Source: Sanguibacter suarezii NBRC 16159 (GTDB taxonomy: Bacteria > Actinomycetota > Actinomycetes > Actinomycetales > Cellulomonadaceae). Taken from it: a stretch of 64,000 nt of DNA. Every line of letters begins with the position of its first letter. The stretch's first letter is position 1. The stretch covers positions 434,001-498,000 of the forward strand of contig NZ_BCRT01000021.1 in the NCBI RefSeq assembly GCF_001552735.1. Direction: 5' to 3'. Positions 39,112 to 47,773 of the stretch are shown in pieces. A model generated the notes under the pieces. It did no database searches and was not told the DNA's origin. It saw only the letters and a list, made by a program, of their open reading frames with translations. Both the position numbers and the translations under genes were made by a program.

Positions 39112-39759
39112 ATGTCTGTCGAAGAGATCATCGGTTTTGCTACCGGAGCCCTGTGCGTGTGGCTGGCCGTGCGCCAGAACGTGTGGACCTTCCCCATCGG
39201 GATCGTCAACAACGTCGTCTACGCGGTGCTCTTCACCTCGACGGGTCTGTACGCCGGCGCCGCCCTGCAGGTCGTCTATCTGGGACTGGGCGCGCTCGGC
39301 TGGTTCTGGTGGCTGCGCGGCGGGGCCGGGGGTGGCAACCTCGGTGTGCGGAGCACGCCCCGCCTGGCCTGGGTCGGTGCCCTCGTCGCCGTCTGTGCGC
39401 TGACGCTCACGCTCGTCTGGGTGCTCAGCACCTGGACCGACTCGTCGGCGCCGGTGCTGGACTCGGTGACCACGTCGCTGAGCCTGGTCGCCCAGCTCAT
39501 GCTGGGCCGCAAGTGGATCGGCAACTGGGTGGTGTGGATCATCGCCGACGTCGTCTATGTGGGGCTGTACCTGTCGATGGGGCTCTACCTCACGGCGGTC
39601 CTGTACACCGGCTTCATCGCGATGTGCGTGGTGGGCATCCGCGACTGGCGCCGCGAGCTGCGCGCCCGGGCCCAGGCCCAGGCCCAGGCGGACAGCACGC
39701 CCGACGACGGCCGCGAGGCGGTCGCCCCGGTCTGGCCCTCCGTGGGCACGACACCGTGA
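39112..39759 (+). CDS. pnuC: Nicotinamide riboside transporter PnuC
   Basis: A 215-residue membrane protein with seven predicted spans: starts MSVEEIIGFATGALCVWLAVRQNVWTFPIGIVNNVVYAV and contains the conserved substrate-site segments NVWTFPIGIVNN and LMLGRKWIGNWVVWIIADVVYVGLYL. PnuC moves nicotinamide riboside by facilitated diffusion, trapped by the kinase downstream. It overlaps nadR by 4 bp (GTGA). ATG 39112 has no clear Shine-Dalgarno. The C-terminal 35 residues are hydrophilic (RARAQAQAQADS). Confidence 0.92.
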   Translation: MSVEEIIGFATGALCVWLAVRQNVWTFPIGIVNNVVYAVLFTSTGLYAGAALQVVYLGLGALGWFWWLRGGAGGGNLGVRSTPRLAWVGALVAVCALTLTLVWVLSTWTDSSAPVLDSVTTSLSLVAQLMLGRKWIGNWVVWIIADVVYVGLYLSMGLYLTAVLYTGFIAMCVVGIRDWRRELRARAQAQAQADSTPDDGREAVAPVWPSVGTTP

Positions 39760-40895
39760 CCACGACGGAGGCGGCCACGAGTCAGGCGGTCCCGAGTCAG
39801 GCTGCCCCGACTGCGGAGGCCGCGGCCGAGTCGACGACGTCCTTCGCGCACGGCCTGGTGATCGGGAAGTTCTACCCCGTGCACGTCGGTCACCTCAACC
39901 TCATCCGCAGCGCCTTGGCCCGCTGCGAGCGCGTGAGCGTCCAGGTGCTCTACTCCTCCCAGGAGTCCGTCGCCGCGGAGGTGCGCGCCCAGTGGCTGCG
40001 CGAGGAGGTCCCCGGCGCGCACATCATGACCGGCCTGGACGACGCCCGGATGGACTACACCAGCGCAGCAGTCTGGGACGAGCACGTCACCATCATGAAA
40101 GACCTGCTCGCAGGCGCCGGCCCGCTCCCCGCAGTGGACGCCGTCTTCACCTCCGACGCCTACGGCGCCGAGCTGGCCCGCCGCTTCGACGCGACCTGGG
40201 TGCAGGTGGACCCCGGTCGGGTGGTCGTCGCAGCCGCTGGCCGGGCCATCCGCACCGACCCCGGCGCCCACTGGTGGGCGCTGCCCGCCGGGGTGCGGTC
40301 CTGGTTCGCGCGGCGCGTCGTGGTGCTCGGGGCCGAGTCCACCGGGACCACGACCCTCGCCGAGGACCTCCAGCGCCACTACGGCCTGCCGCCGGTCCCC
40401 GAGTACGGACGCACCTGGTCCGAGATCCGCCCCGGCGGCCTGAGCGCACCGTGGCTCACGAGCGAGTTCGACCTCGTCGCCCGGGAGCAGGCCCGCCTCG
40501 AGGACGACGCCGCCCGGATCACGCCTCGCCCGCTCCTGGTCTGCGACACCGATCCCCTGGCGACGGTGCTCTGGCACGAGCGCTACGTGGGCTCGCACTC
40601 CCCCAGCGTCGCCGCCCTCGCCGCGACCCGGGTCCCCGACCTCTACCTCCTCACCGGAGACGAGATCCCCTTCGTCCAGGACGGCATGCGCGACGGCGAG
40701 CACATCCGCCACGCCATGCAGGACCGGTTCCGTCAGACGCTCGCCGCACAGCAGCCGGGCGGCGCGCCCTGGGTCGAGCTGCGTGGCTCGCGCGCCGACA
40801 GGCTCGCCCAGGCGATCGTCCTGATCGACGAGCTCGTCGCCTCCGCCCGCCCCATGGCCGATCCCCTGCCCGTCCACGGGGAGATCCCCGGGTAG
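39756..40895 (+). CDS. nadR: NadR-type NMN adenylyltransferase / ribosylnicotinamide kinase
   Basis: A 379-residue bifunctional enzyme turning imported nicotinamide riboside into NAD. The N-terminal nucleotidyltransferase has GLVIGKFYPVHVGHLNLI (GKFxPxHxGH). The C-terminal P-loop kinase begins VVLGAESTGTTTLAEDL and has the thymidylate-kinase-like LLVCDTDPLAT segment. Odd: the P-loop lysine is replaced (GTTT instead of GKST). GTG 39756 overlaps pnuC by 4 bp. No DNA-binding domain like that of enterobacterial NadR is present. Confidence 0.88.
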   Translation: MTTTEAATSQAVPSQAAPTAEAAAESTTSFAHGLVIGKFYPVHVGHLNLIRSALARCERVSVQVLYSSQESVAAEVRAQWLREEVPGAHIMTGLDDARMDYTSAAVWDEHVTIMKDLLAGAGPLPAVDAVFTSDAYGAELARRFDATWVQVDPGRVVVAAAGRAIRTDPGAHWWALPAGVRSWFARRVVVLGAESTGTTTLAEDLQRHYGLPPVPEYGRTWSEIRPGGLSAPWLTSEFDLVAREQARLEDDAARITPRPLLVCDTDPLATVLWHERYVGSHSPSVAALAATRVPDLYLLTGDEIPFVQDGMRDGEHIRHAMQDRFRQTLAAQQPGGAPWVELRGSRADRLAQAIVLIDELVASARPMADPLPVHGEIPG

Positions 40896-40987
40896 CCTGA
40901 TCCACCCCGCCTGAGCGTCTGGCGCTCGTGGCACACTCGACGTGTCACGCGCACAGACGTACCGAACCCACCTCGCCGGAGGCCACG

Positions 40988-42634
40988 TTGCCTGAGCACG
41001 GACAGCAGGACTACGCGCGATCGGGGCCGCCCTCCCCCGCGCCCTCGCCGCTGGGGCACGTCTCGAGCGCGCCGACGCGTCCCCGGACCGCCGACGACGG
41101 CGCCCTGGGCGCCTTCGACCTGGATGTCGCGGACCTCTTCGGTGCGGCGCCCACCCCGGCGGCCGACGGCGTCGGGCAGGTGGACCTGGCGGAGAAGCTG
41201 CGCCAGGGGTACTTCTGGGTGGTCAACCACGCGATCATCTCCCCGCACTACGACGTGGAGTTCTCCGCCGGGCCCGCCGCGCCGGTCACGTCCTACCGGC
41301 TCGGGGACTCCAAGGCGCTGCTCAACCTGCCCTCGGACCAGTCCTACTCCAGCTTTGTGCTGCTCCCGCTGCTGACCTTCGCGGTGCGCGGGCGGTGCCT
41401 GCTCATCGGTGGGCCCGGACGTGGGAAGACTGCGAGCGCGGTCCTCATGGGGGTGCTCGCGGGCTACCCGGTGACCGAGGTGCGCCGGGCCATGCAGCAC
41501 GGCCACCCGCAGCTGACCGTCTCCGACCTCTTCGGCACGCCGCTGCCCAAGGACCTGGTGCAGGCCGACTCCCTCGCCGACGTGGCCGTCGCGTGGCGGT
41601 CCTGGCTGGGGATGCGCGTGAAGATCATCGACGAGTACAACCGCATCCCCACCCGGACGCAGTCGGCTCTGCTCACGGTCCTGGCCGACGGCTACGTGGA
41701 GGTCTTCGACCAGTTCTACGAGACGGGTGAGTCGGCCTGGTACCTGACCGCCAACGACGACGCCGGGGGCGGCACGTACCAGGTGGTCGAGGCGCTGCGC
41801 GACCGCATCGACGTGGTGGTCCACGCCCTGCCCTTCAACAACCGCTTCCTGGGCGACCTCATCGAGCGCGCCGAGCAGGGCATCCGGCCCGAGAAGGCCG
41901 TCCCGGAGTCGATCGTCTTCGACGACGCCGAGCACGAGCGGCTGCACCGGGAGGTCACCGGGGTCCGCATCGAGGCGCCCGTCCGCCGTCGCCTGGAGTT
42001 CTTCGCGAGCCAGCTGGAGCTGCTCGAGGGCGCAGCGACGCAGTTCGAGTACCGCAGCAAGGACACCGCGCGGCTGGCCGGGATCGACCCGCACCTGGTG
42101 TCCTCGGCCGACACCGGACGGGACCGCCTCAGCGACATCGGCTCCCAGACCCTCAACGGCCTCTCGGTCCGCGCCCTGCAGTCCCTCGTCGCCTACGCCA
42201 AGGCGATGGCGTACTTCCGCGGTCGCTCGAGCGTCGGGCTGGACGACCTGCGGGCCGTGCTGCCCTTCGTGCTGCACGACAAGCTCGTCCCGGACCAGCA
42301 GTCCGTGGTCTTCGACGACCCCGCCCGCGAGCCCTTCCGCACCGACCGCATCTCCTGGATCCGGGATCTCTTCGACTCCGCGTGCACCCAGTACGACGCC
42401 CTCGGCCTGGACGAGGACGACCCGGTCGGCGAGGTGCTGGCGCAGGTGTCGGCCGGTCTGGACGACCTCGACGAGCAGGAGGTGCTCACCCGGATGGCCC
42501 GGATCGAGTCGATCCTGGCGGGGTGGCAGGACGGCCGCAAGCTGCACGGTCACCTGCATGAAGATGCACTGGTGCTCAAGTACGCGCACCAGCGGTACAC
42601 GAACTACCTGTCGTGGTTGCAGTGGAACCGGTAG
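40988..42634 (+). CDS. MoxR-type AAA+ ATPase, first gene of a five-gene MoxR/vWA cassette
   Basis: A 548-residue AAA+ protein. Walker A GGPGRGKTASAV is near residue 138, Walker B/sensor region KIIDEYNRIPTRTQSALLTVLADG near 212, followed by the YLTANDDAGGGTYQVVEALRDRIDVVV segment with the arginine finger, i.e. the MoxR/RavA layout in which DExNR replaces DExN. The C-terminal 200 residues are helical (lid domain, then an extension with DDLRAVLPFVLHDKL). The start is a TTG with GGAGG 5 nt upstream; a GTG at 40928 is the alternative. MoxR ATPases act with vWA proteins as chaperones, and such a partner lies two genes downstream. Confidence 0.85.
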   Translation: MPEHGQQDYARSGPPSPAPSPLGHVSSAPTRPRTADDGALGAFDLDVADLFGAAPTPAADGVGQVDLAEKLRQGYFWVVNHAIISPHYDVEFSAGPAAPVTSYRLGDSKALLNLPSDQSYSSFVLLPLLTFAVRGRCLLIGGPGRGKTASAVLMGVLAGYPVTEVRRAMQHGHPQLTVSDLFGTPLPKDLVQADSLADVAVAWRSWLGMRVKIIDEYNRIPTRTQSALLTVLADGYVEVFDQFYETGESAWYLTANDDAGGGTYQVVEALRDRIDVVVHALPFNNRFLGDLIERAEQGIRPEKAVPESIVFDDAEHERLHREVTGVRIEAPVRRRLEFFASQLELLEGAATQFEYRSKDTARLAGIDPHLVSSADTGRDRLSDIGSQTLNGLSVRALQSLVAYAKAMAYFRGRSSVGLDDLRAVLPFVLHDKLVPDQQSVVFDDPAREPFRTDRISWIRDLFDSACTQYDALGLDEDDPVGEVLAQVSAGLDDLDEQEVLTRMARIESILAGWQDGRKLHGHLHEDALVLKYAHQRYTNYLSWLQWNR

Positions 42635-43665
42635 CCGCGAGTGTCGGCGTCTGGCAGGCGGTGCTCGGTGCCCGGCGCGAGGAGCTCAACGCGCTGCTCG
42701 CGCGAGCACGCGCGGCAGGCGCCTCGCCCGAGGCGCTGCGGGAGGCGCTCGTCGAGGTCGGTCCGGCCGTCGAGGACCTGGCCGCCCGGGTGCCGCGCAG
42801 CGCGCTCGACGCGCTCGCCCCCGCGCTCGTCGCCGTCGTGTGCGAGCTGGTGCAGAGCAGCCTGTGGACCGAACGGTCCCCCCAGCGGTGGGCGGTGCTC
42901 ACGGTCATGGCGTCTCTGCCGGTCGCCCTCACCCGGTCCCCGCAGGCGTGCCTGGACGTCCTGGTGACCGGTGCCGCGCGACTGTCCGGCTCGACCGACC
43001 TCGACGCCTGGGGCCGCCGCCTGGCAGCCGCCGACGCCGTCATCACCACGAACGACGAGCTCCGCCTGGCGGCGACCGTCGCCGCCTGGCGCTCTGGCCT
43101 GGTCCGCTCGCGCGGCGCCGCCCTGCGCAGCGCCGCCGCGCTGCCCGATGCCGCGCTGGCGGCAGTCCTCGACCTTCCCGACGCCGCCGGTGAGCCCAGC
43201 GCGCGGCAGACCCTGGCGGCCAACGCGGCGGACCCCTTCAGCTGGCCGCAGCTCCCGGCCACCGGGCTGGTCGCCTCCTACGGAGGCCACCGCGGGCTCG
43301 GTGGGCCGTGGACCTCCGTCCCTCGTGTGCTGGGCGCCCACCGCGCGGACACGCCGACCTGGGTGGTGCGCACCGACGAGAGCGACTGGGTGCTCATCGC
43401 CGACGCGCACGGTCACACCGTCCTGCGCGCCCAGGACTCCGCCCTGACGGCCGTGGTCGAGGGCCCTGAGGTCTCCCCGGACGCGGTGGTGCCCGTGATG
43501 ACCTGGGCAGACGAGGTCACCGGGGCGCACCGGGCACAGGGCGCGGGCGGCACCGATGGCACGGACGGCACGCGCGCTGCGGCGTCGGGCGGCGCGGTCC
43601 CCGGCGGTGCGGTCCTGGTCAGCCGGCGTACCTCCTACCGGGTGCACCTGGTGCGGGTGCCATGA
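42613..43665 (+). CDS. Unknown 350-residue component of the MoxR/vWA cassette
   Basis: No domain recognised. Residues 1-190 are Ala/Leu-rich and helical (ELNALLARARAAGASPEALREALVEV, DALAPALVAVVCELVQSSLW), followed by a beta-rich part (PTWVVRTDESDWVLIADAHG, AVLVSRRTSYRVHLVRVP) with a disordered Gly/Thr insert (about 305-325). GTG 42613 overlaps the ATPase gene by 22 bp, GTG 42622 by 13 bp; the stop overlaps the next ATG. The beta-rich end could be a propeller-type blade set like those in other MoxR/vWA ternary systems, but I cannot confirm this by sequence alone. Confidence 0.75.
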   Translation: MVAVEPVAASVGVWQAVLGARREELNALLARARAAGASPEALREALVEVGPAVEDLAARVPRSALDALAPALVAVVCELVQSSLWTERSPQRWAVLTVMASLPVALTRSPQACLDVLVTGAARLSGSTDLDAWGRRLAAADAVITTNDELRLAATVAAWRSGLVRSRGAALRSAAALPDAALAAVLDLPDAAGEPSARQTLAANAADPFSWPQLPATGLVASYGGHRGLGGPWTSVPRVLGAHRADTPTWVVRTDESDWVLIADAHGHTVLRAQDSALTAVVEGPEVSPDAVVPVMTWADEVTGAHRAQGAGGTDGTDGTRAAASGGAVPGGAVLVSRRTSYRVHLVRVP

Positions 43666-45389
43666 CCGATCTCGACGCGGTGCGGACCCTCTGGAGCCAG
43701 ACGTGGCCGCAGGCCCTGACCGCCTGGGGACGGTTCACCCGGCTGCGCCCACCCCGGCTCCTGCCGGAGGCCACCGGCTCTCAGGAGCCGCTGCGGGACA
43801 GCCTCGCCTGGTTCAACCTCCTCGACGTCGAGGTCTCGGTCAACCTCGAGACGATCATCCGCGCCGGCGTGCACGAGCACGCGCTGGCCATCCTGGCCCA
43901 CGAGATCGGTCATCACATCCTCGCTCCTGGCGACCTGCTCACCGCCGGACGGATGGCGGTGCGGGCCCGCCTCGGCCTGCAGGAGCGCGACATGCACTCC
44001 GCGCTGGTCACCAACCTGTGGGCCGACATGCTCATCAACGACCGCCTGCAGACCCGGGCGCACGTCGACGTCGCAGCCGTGTACCGCACCCTCGACACAT
44101 CGGCCGACCCGGTCATGCGGCTGGTGCTCCGCGCCTGCGAGATCCTGTGGTCCTTGCCCGCCGGAGACCTCGCCGGTCCCGGCCCGCACCCCGAGGCCGA
44201 GGCGCTGCTCATCTCCCGGCTGGTCCGCGCCTATGCCGCCGACCCGGTCGGCGGGGTGGGCGGCTTCGCCCTGGTGCTGCGGCCCTTCCTGCCCCTGGCC
44301 GCCGCCGTCGAGGTCCCGTGGTGCGCGCACCACGAGAGTATCGGCACGCCCGTGCCGGGGCTGGCCACCGACCCGACCATCACCCGAGACCCCCTCCACC
44401 CTGCCCTCGACCCGCGCGTCATGGGCAGCGCGGTCCTGGCCGAGGCCGAGGACAGCGCCCCGGTGGGCACCGCACCCGCTCAGGGCAGCGGCTCGAGCAC
44501 CCTGTCCCCGGCCGACTACTCAGCGGTCCTGGCGTCCTTGGGGGTCGGGACGACGCCGCGCGCAGCGGCGCACGCCTGGTACCGCGAGCACGCCTCCCAG
44601 CACCTCGTGCCCTTCCCGGTCCGTCACGACGACGCCGCCCCCGAGGACCTGCTCGGCGGCCACGACGCCTGGGACGTGGGTGACGACCTCGCCGACGTCG
44701 ACTGGTCCGCCACCGTGCTCGCCTCCCCGCAGGTCATCCCGGGCATGACCACGCGCCGGCGCCACTACGAGCAGGAGCAGGGCACGCAGACCGAGGCCGT
44801 GCCGGTGGACCTCGACATCTATCTCGACTCCTCCGGGTCCATGCCGGACCCGGTCCGCACCGGTGCGCCCATCGCCCTGGCCGGTGCCATCCTGGCGTTG
44901 TCCGCGCTGCGGGTCGGTGCCCGCGTCCAGGCCACCACATGGAGCGGGCAGCACCAGATCGCCGGGACCGGTGGCTTCACCCGCGACTCCGAGGCGGTGC
45001 TGGCGGCCATCGTCGCCCACTTCGGCGGCGGCACCTCCTTCCCGCTGCACCTCCTGGAGCGGACCCATCTGTCACAGACCAGCACCACCTCCAGCCCCGG
45101 GGGCGGACGCCGCCGCCCCTGCCACATCGCCGTGATCTCCGACGAGGGAGTCGTCACCATGTTCACCAACGGCAGGTCGCACCTCCCGGCCTCCTTCGAC
45201 CCCGGATCCACCCCCGCGGCGCGCGCGGTCCGCGCAGCCGGAGGGGGTGGGACCCTGGTGCTCAACGTGCCCGACGCCGCGAGGTACCGGCAGATGGCTC
45301 CCGGCTACGACGTCTACGCCGTGCGGACCTGGGACGACATGGTGGGCTTCGCCCGGTCCTTCGCCCGCACCCTGTGGGGGCGGTCATGA
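43662..45389 (+). CDS. Metallopeptidase-like/vWA fusion protein (DUF2201-like)
   Basis: A 575-residue protein with two recognisable parts. Residues about 45-135 hold the zinc motif HEIGHH (80-85) and NLWADMLINDRLQ (118-130), a combination of HExxH and 'N..AD..IN..L' seen in the putative metallopeptidase of DUF2201. Residues from about 380 hold a vWA domain whose MIDAS begins DLDIYLDSSGSMPDP, with later TSFPLHLL and HIAVISDEGVVT. Between them lies a 150-residue linker with an acidic segment (DAWDVGDDLADVDW). DUF2201 proteins typically pair with MoxR ATPases. ATG 43662 overlaps the previous stop by 4 bp. Confidence 0.82.
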   Translation: MTDLDAVRTLWSQTWPQALTAWGRFTRLRPPRLLPEATGSQEPLRDSLAWFNLLDVEVSVNLETIIRAGVHEHALAILAHEIGHHILAPGDLLTAGRMAVRARLGLQERDMHSALVTNLWADMLINDRLQTRAHVDVAAVYRTLDTSADPVMRLVLRACEILWSLPAGDLAGPGPHPEAEALLISRLVRAYAADPVGGVGGFALVLRPFLPLAAAVEVPWCAHHESIGTPVPGLATDPTITRDPLHPALDPRVMGSAVLAEAEDSAPVGTAPAQGSGSSTLSPADYSAVLASLGVGTTPRAAAHAWYREHASQHLVPFPVRHDDAAPEDLLGGHDAWDVGDDLADVDWSATVLASPQVIPGMTTRRRHYEQEQGTQTEAVPVDLDIYLDSSGSMPDPVRTGAPIALAGAILALSALRVGARVQATTWSGQHQIAGTGGFTRDSEAVLAAIVAHFGGGTSFPLHLLERTHLSQTSTTSSPGGGRRRPCHIAVISDEGVVTMFTNGRSHLPASFDPGSTPAARAVRAAGGGGTLVLNVPDAARYRQMAPGYDVYAVRTWDDMVGFARSFARTLWGRS

Positions 45390-46111
45390 GCCCCTTCGTG
45401 CTGCCCGGCGACGGGCGGGTCGACCCCAGCCGCCCCACCGTCCCCGGTCCCGCGCTGAGCACCGTGGTCCGGCGGCTGCACCAGGCCCCCGCGGACCTCG
45501 TCCTGTCCCCGGGCACCGTCCTGGACGCCGCCGCCCTCGTCGCCGACGCCATCGACGAGATGACGGGCGCGCCGACGGCCCCCGGCCACCAGCACGGCGC
45601 CGCCGAGCTGGAGGAGATCCGGGAGTTCTTCGCCGGCCCGGAGACGGCTCCGACCTCGGCCAACCCCCGCTCCCGCTCCGCGGCGCTGACCGTCTGGGTG
45701 CTGGTGGACCCGGCCGTCCACGCGGCCCCCGCCCTGATCCGGGACACCTGGACCATGCCGCCGCTGGCCGACGGTCGCCCCTGGCCGCGCTCGGCCGCGA
45801 TCGCGCGCTGGGCCACCGCCACGATCACCACCGTCGCCTCGACCTTCGCCCCGGTCGTCGACCCGAGCGCCTGGACAGCCACGAACGCCTCACGCGAGGA
45901 GGCCGCCCGCGCGATCCTGCGTGCGGCGGGGATGCACCCGGCCTACGAGACGGCGGTGAGCGCCGAGGCCCGCTGGCAGAGCGTCAGCACGCTCATCCAG
46001 CAGCAGGTCCTCAACCAGCTGGCCCTGGAGGCGCGCCGGGCGGAAGAGCTCGCCGCACGGTTGCGCAGCAAGGCCGCCGGAGAAGCCGTCACGCAGATCA
46101 GCCATGTCTGA
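45386..46111 (+). CDS. Unknown 241-residue component of the MoxR/vWA cassette
   Basis: No family recognised. The N-terminal 90 residues are proline-rich and helical (TVVRRLHQAPADLVL, LDAAALVADAIDEMTG), then a mixed core (ALTVWVLVDPAVHAAPALIRD, AAIARWATATITTVAS) and a C-terminal coiled coil (STLIQQQVLNQLALEARRAEELAARLRSK). It is locked into the operon: ATG 45386 overlaps the vWA stop by 4 bp, and its stop lies inside the next gene by 8 bp. A role as adaptor between the vWA protein and the ligase is only a guess. Confidence 0.72.
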   Translation: MSPFVLPGDGRVDPSRPTVPGPALSTVVRRLHQAPADLVLSPGTVLDAAALVADAIDEMTGAPTAPGHQHGAAELEEIREFFAGPETAPTSANPRSRSAALTVWVLVDPAVHAAPALIRDTWTMPPLADGRPWPRSAAIARWATATITTVASTFAPVVDPSAWTATNASREEAARAILRAAGMHPAYETAVSAEARWQSVSTLIQQQVLNQLALEARRAEELAARLRSKAAGEAVTQISHV

Positions 46112-47594
46112 CCCGACGCCGCGCACCGACGCCGCGGCCCCGCTCCCGCCCGGCGTCCCCGACCCTGCCCTCGCGGAGTACGCCGTCGGCGGCTCCCTCG
46201 CCCTGACCGACGCCGAGCGCTGGCCGCTCATGTCCGCCCAGGGGCGGGCGCGCCTGGAGGCGCTGCGCCACCACCCCCACGCCCCGGTGTGGGTGCACGA
46301 GACGGGGGACCGGCTGGACTCGGACGACCTGACCGCCCTGGCGCAGATCGACGCCGCGGTGGCGGCGGGGACCTTCCGCGCGACCGCGCCCGGCGCGCCG
46401 GCCTGGGTGGACGCGCTCGTCGAGCGTGCCTACGCGGTGGTGCCCCGGTACCGCCAGGCCGCGCGGACGCAGGGACGGCGCGCCCGCGACCTCAGCGAGG
46501 TGCCCCCTGTCCATCGCGGGGACCTGATCGAGGACATCGCCTCCTTCGTCCCCGTGGACGTCCCGCTCGACCGGGTCCTGGAAGGCACCAGCTCCGGCAG
46601 CGGCGGCACCGCCCTGACCGTGCCCCTGCACCCGGTCTCGACCGCCGCCGAGGTCCTCTACTTCACCGACCTGGCCCGCCAGGCGGGCGTGGAGTGGGAG
46701 CCGGAGCCGGGCCGCCTCGGCCTGCTCAACGTCATCGACCAGCGGGCGGGGTTCACCTACGCCTCCGCGCTGACCAGCAAGGGCGGCGTGCCCATGGCAC
46801 GGGTCAACGTCCACCCCGACGCCTGGCGCGCTCCCGGGGACCGGGAGGCGTTCCTGCAGGACCAGGACCCGGTGGTCGTCAGCGGTCACCCCTTGTCCCT
46901 GCTTGCCCTCGCCGAGCTGGAGGTGGACCTCGCACCCCGGGTCGTCTTCTCCGGGGCCGCGCACCTGACCCCCGCCGCCCGGCGCCAGCTCGAGCGGCGC
47001 TGGGGGGTGCCGATCATCGACGTCTACGGAACCCGCGAGGCGGGGCTGATCGCCGCAGACCTGCACGGTACGCCCGAGGGACACGCCGGGACTCCGACCG
47101 AGCACGTGGTCCTCTCCCGCCGCATCCACGTCGAGATCCTCGACGCCGCCGGTCAGCCGGTCCCGGAGGGCACCCGCGGAGAGATCACCGTCACGGTGGA
47201 GGACAACCCGTACCTGCCGCTGCTGCGCTACCGCACTGGCGATACCGCTGCCCTGCGTCACGACCGGCTCTCGGACGGTACCTGGGCGGCGGTGCTGGTG
47301 GGCCTCGAAGGCCGGGCGCCCGTCCGGTTCGCGAGCGCGGCGGGCCCCTGGATCCCCTCGGTCGACCTGACCCAGATTCTGCAGGCCTACGGGCTCACCG
47401 GGTGGCACCTGCACCAGGACGCCGCCGGAGACCTCGAGCTGACGGTCTTCGCTCCCCTGACCCCGGCTGACCTGAGCGCGGTGGTCGGGGCCGTCGAGCG
47501 CCTGACCGGACGCCAGCCCGCCGTCGCCACCGTGGCCCCGGTGGATGCCGGCACGGCCCCCAAACGCCGGTTCACCAGCACCTATGAGACCTGA
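46104..47594 (+). CDS. Acyl-adenylating enzyme of the phenylacetate-CoA ligase/CapK type
   Basis: A 496-residue ANL-superfamily protein. The core motifs are present: P-loop-like A3 EGTSSGSGGTALTVP near residue 158, A5 YGTREAGLIA near 307, A7 LRYRTGDTAAL and A8 GLEGRAPVRFASAAGPWIPSVDL, with a lysine in the final TAPKRRFTSTYE where the A10 catalytic lysine lies. It resembles PaaK-type ligases (short, with C-terminal mini-domain), which adenylate an acid and transfer it to CoA or a protein. The substrate is unknown. It is the last gene of the cassette and a hairpin follows its stop. Confidence 0.82.
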   Translation: MSDPTPRTDAAAPLPPGVPDPALAEYAVGGSLALTDAERWPLMSAQGRARLEALRHHPHAPVWVHETGDRLDSDDLTALAQIDAAVAAGTFRATAPGAPAWVDALVERAYAVVPRYRQAARTQGRRARDLSEVPPVHRGDLIEDIASFVPVDVPLDRVLEGTSSGSGGTALTVPLHPVSTAAEVLYFTDLARQAGVEWEPEPGRLGLLNVIDQRAGFTYASALTSKGGVPMARVNVHPDAWRAPGDREAFLQDQDPVVVSGHPLSLLALAELEVDLAPRVVFSGAAHLTPAARRQLERRWGVPIIDVYGTREAGLIAADLHGTPEGHAGTPTEHVVLSRRIHVEILDAAGQPVPEGTRGEITVTVEDNPYLPLLRYRTGDTAALRHDRLSDGTWAAVLVGLEGRAPVRFASAAGPWIPSVDLTQILQAYGLTGWHLHQDAAGDLELTVFAPLTPADLSAVVGAVERLTGRQPAVATVAPVDAGTAPKRRFTSTYET

Positions 47595-47629
47595 GACCCG
47601 TCGGCTACCCCTACCGTCCTCCCTCAGGT

Positions 47630-47651
47630 GACCCTGAGGGAAGATCAGGGG
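47630..47651. promoter_or_regulatory. Palindrome between the ligase gene and the ABC transporter
   Basis: A 9-bp perfect inverted repeat, TCCCTCAGG-TGAC-CCTGAGGGA, lies 36 nt past the ligase stop and 123 nt before the ABC ATPase start. It can be the terminator of the cassette or, because MacB-type ABC genes in actinobacteria are often run by LuxR-type response regulators binding such sites, an operator. Confidence 0.45.
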
Positions 47652-47773
47652 CATCCCCCATCGACGCAGGTCAGCGCTCTGCGCCAGGATGGTTGCAGAC
47701 AGGTTTGCCCCCTGTGCCCTGATCGTCAGACCGTCCGGTTGCCCCTCCCTCAGAAGGCCCGCCCGAAGAAGAG

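Noticed and set aside
37051-39759. A 902-codon open frame on the plus strand
   Set aside because: It is a shadow of the FAD/Fe-S oxidoreductase on the minus strand until about 39,000. Only the last 215 codons (pnuC) carry real coding signal and a membrane topology.
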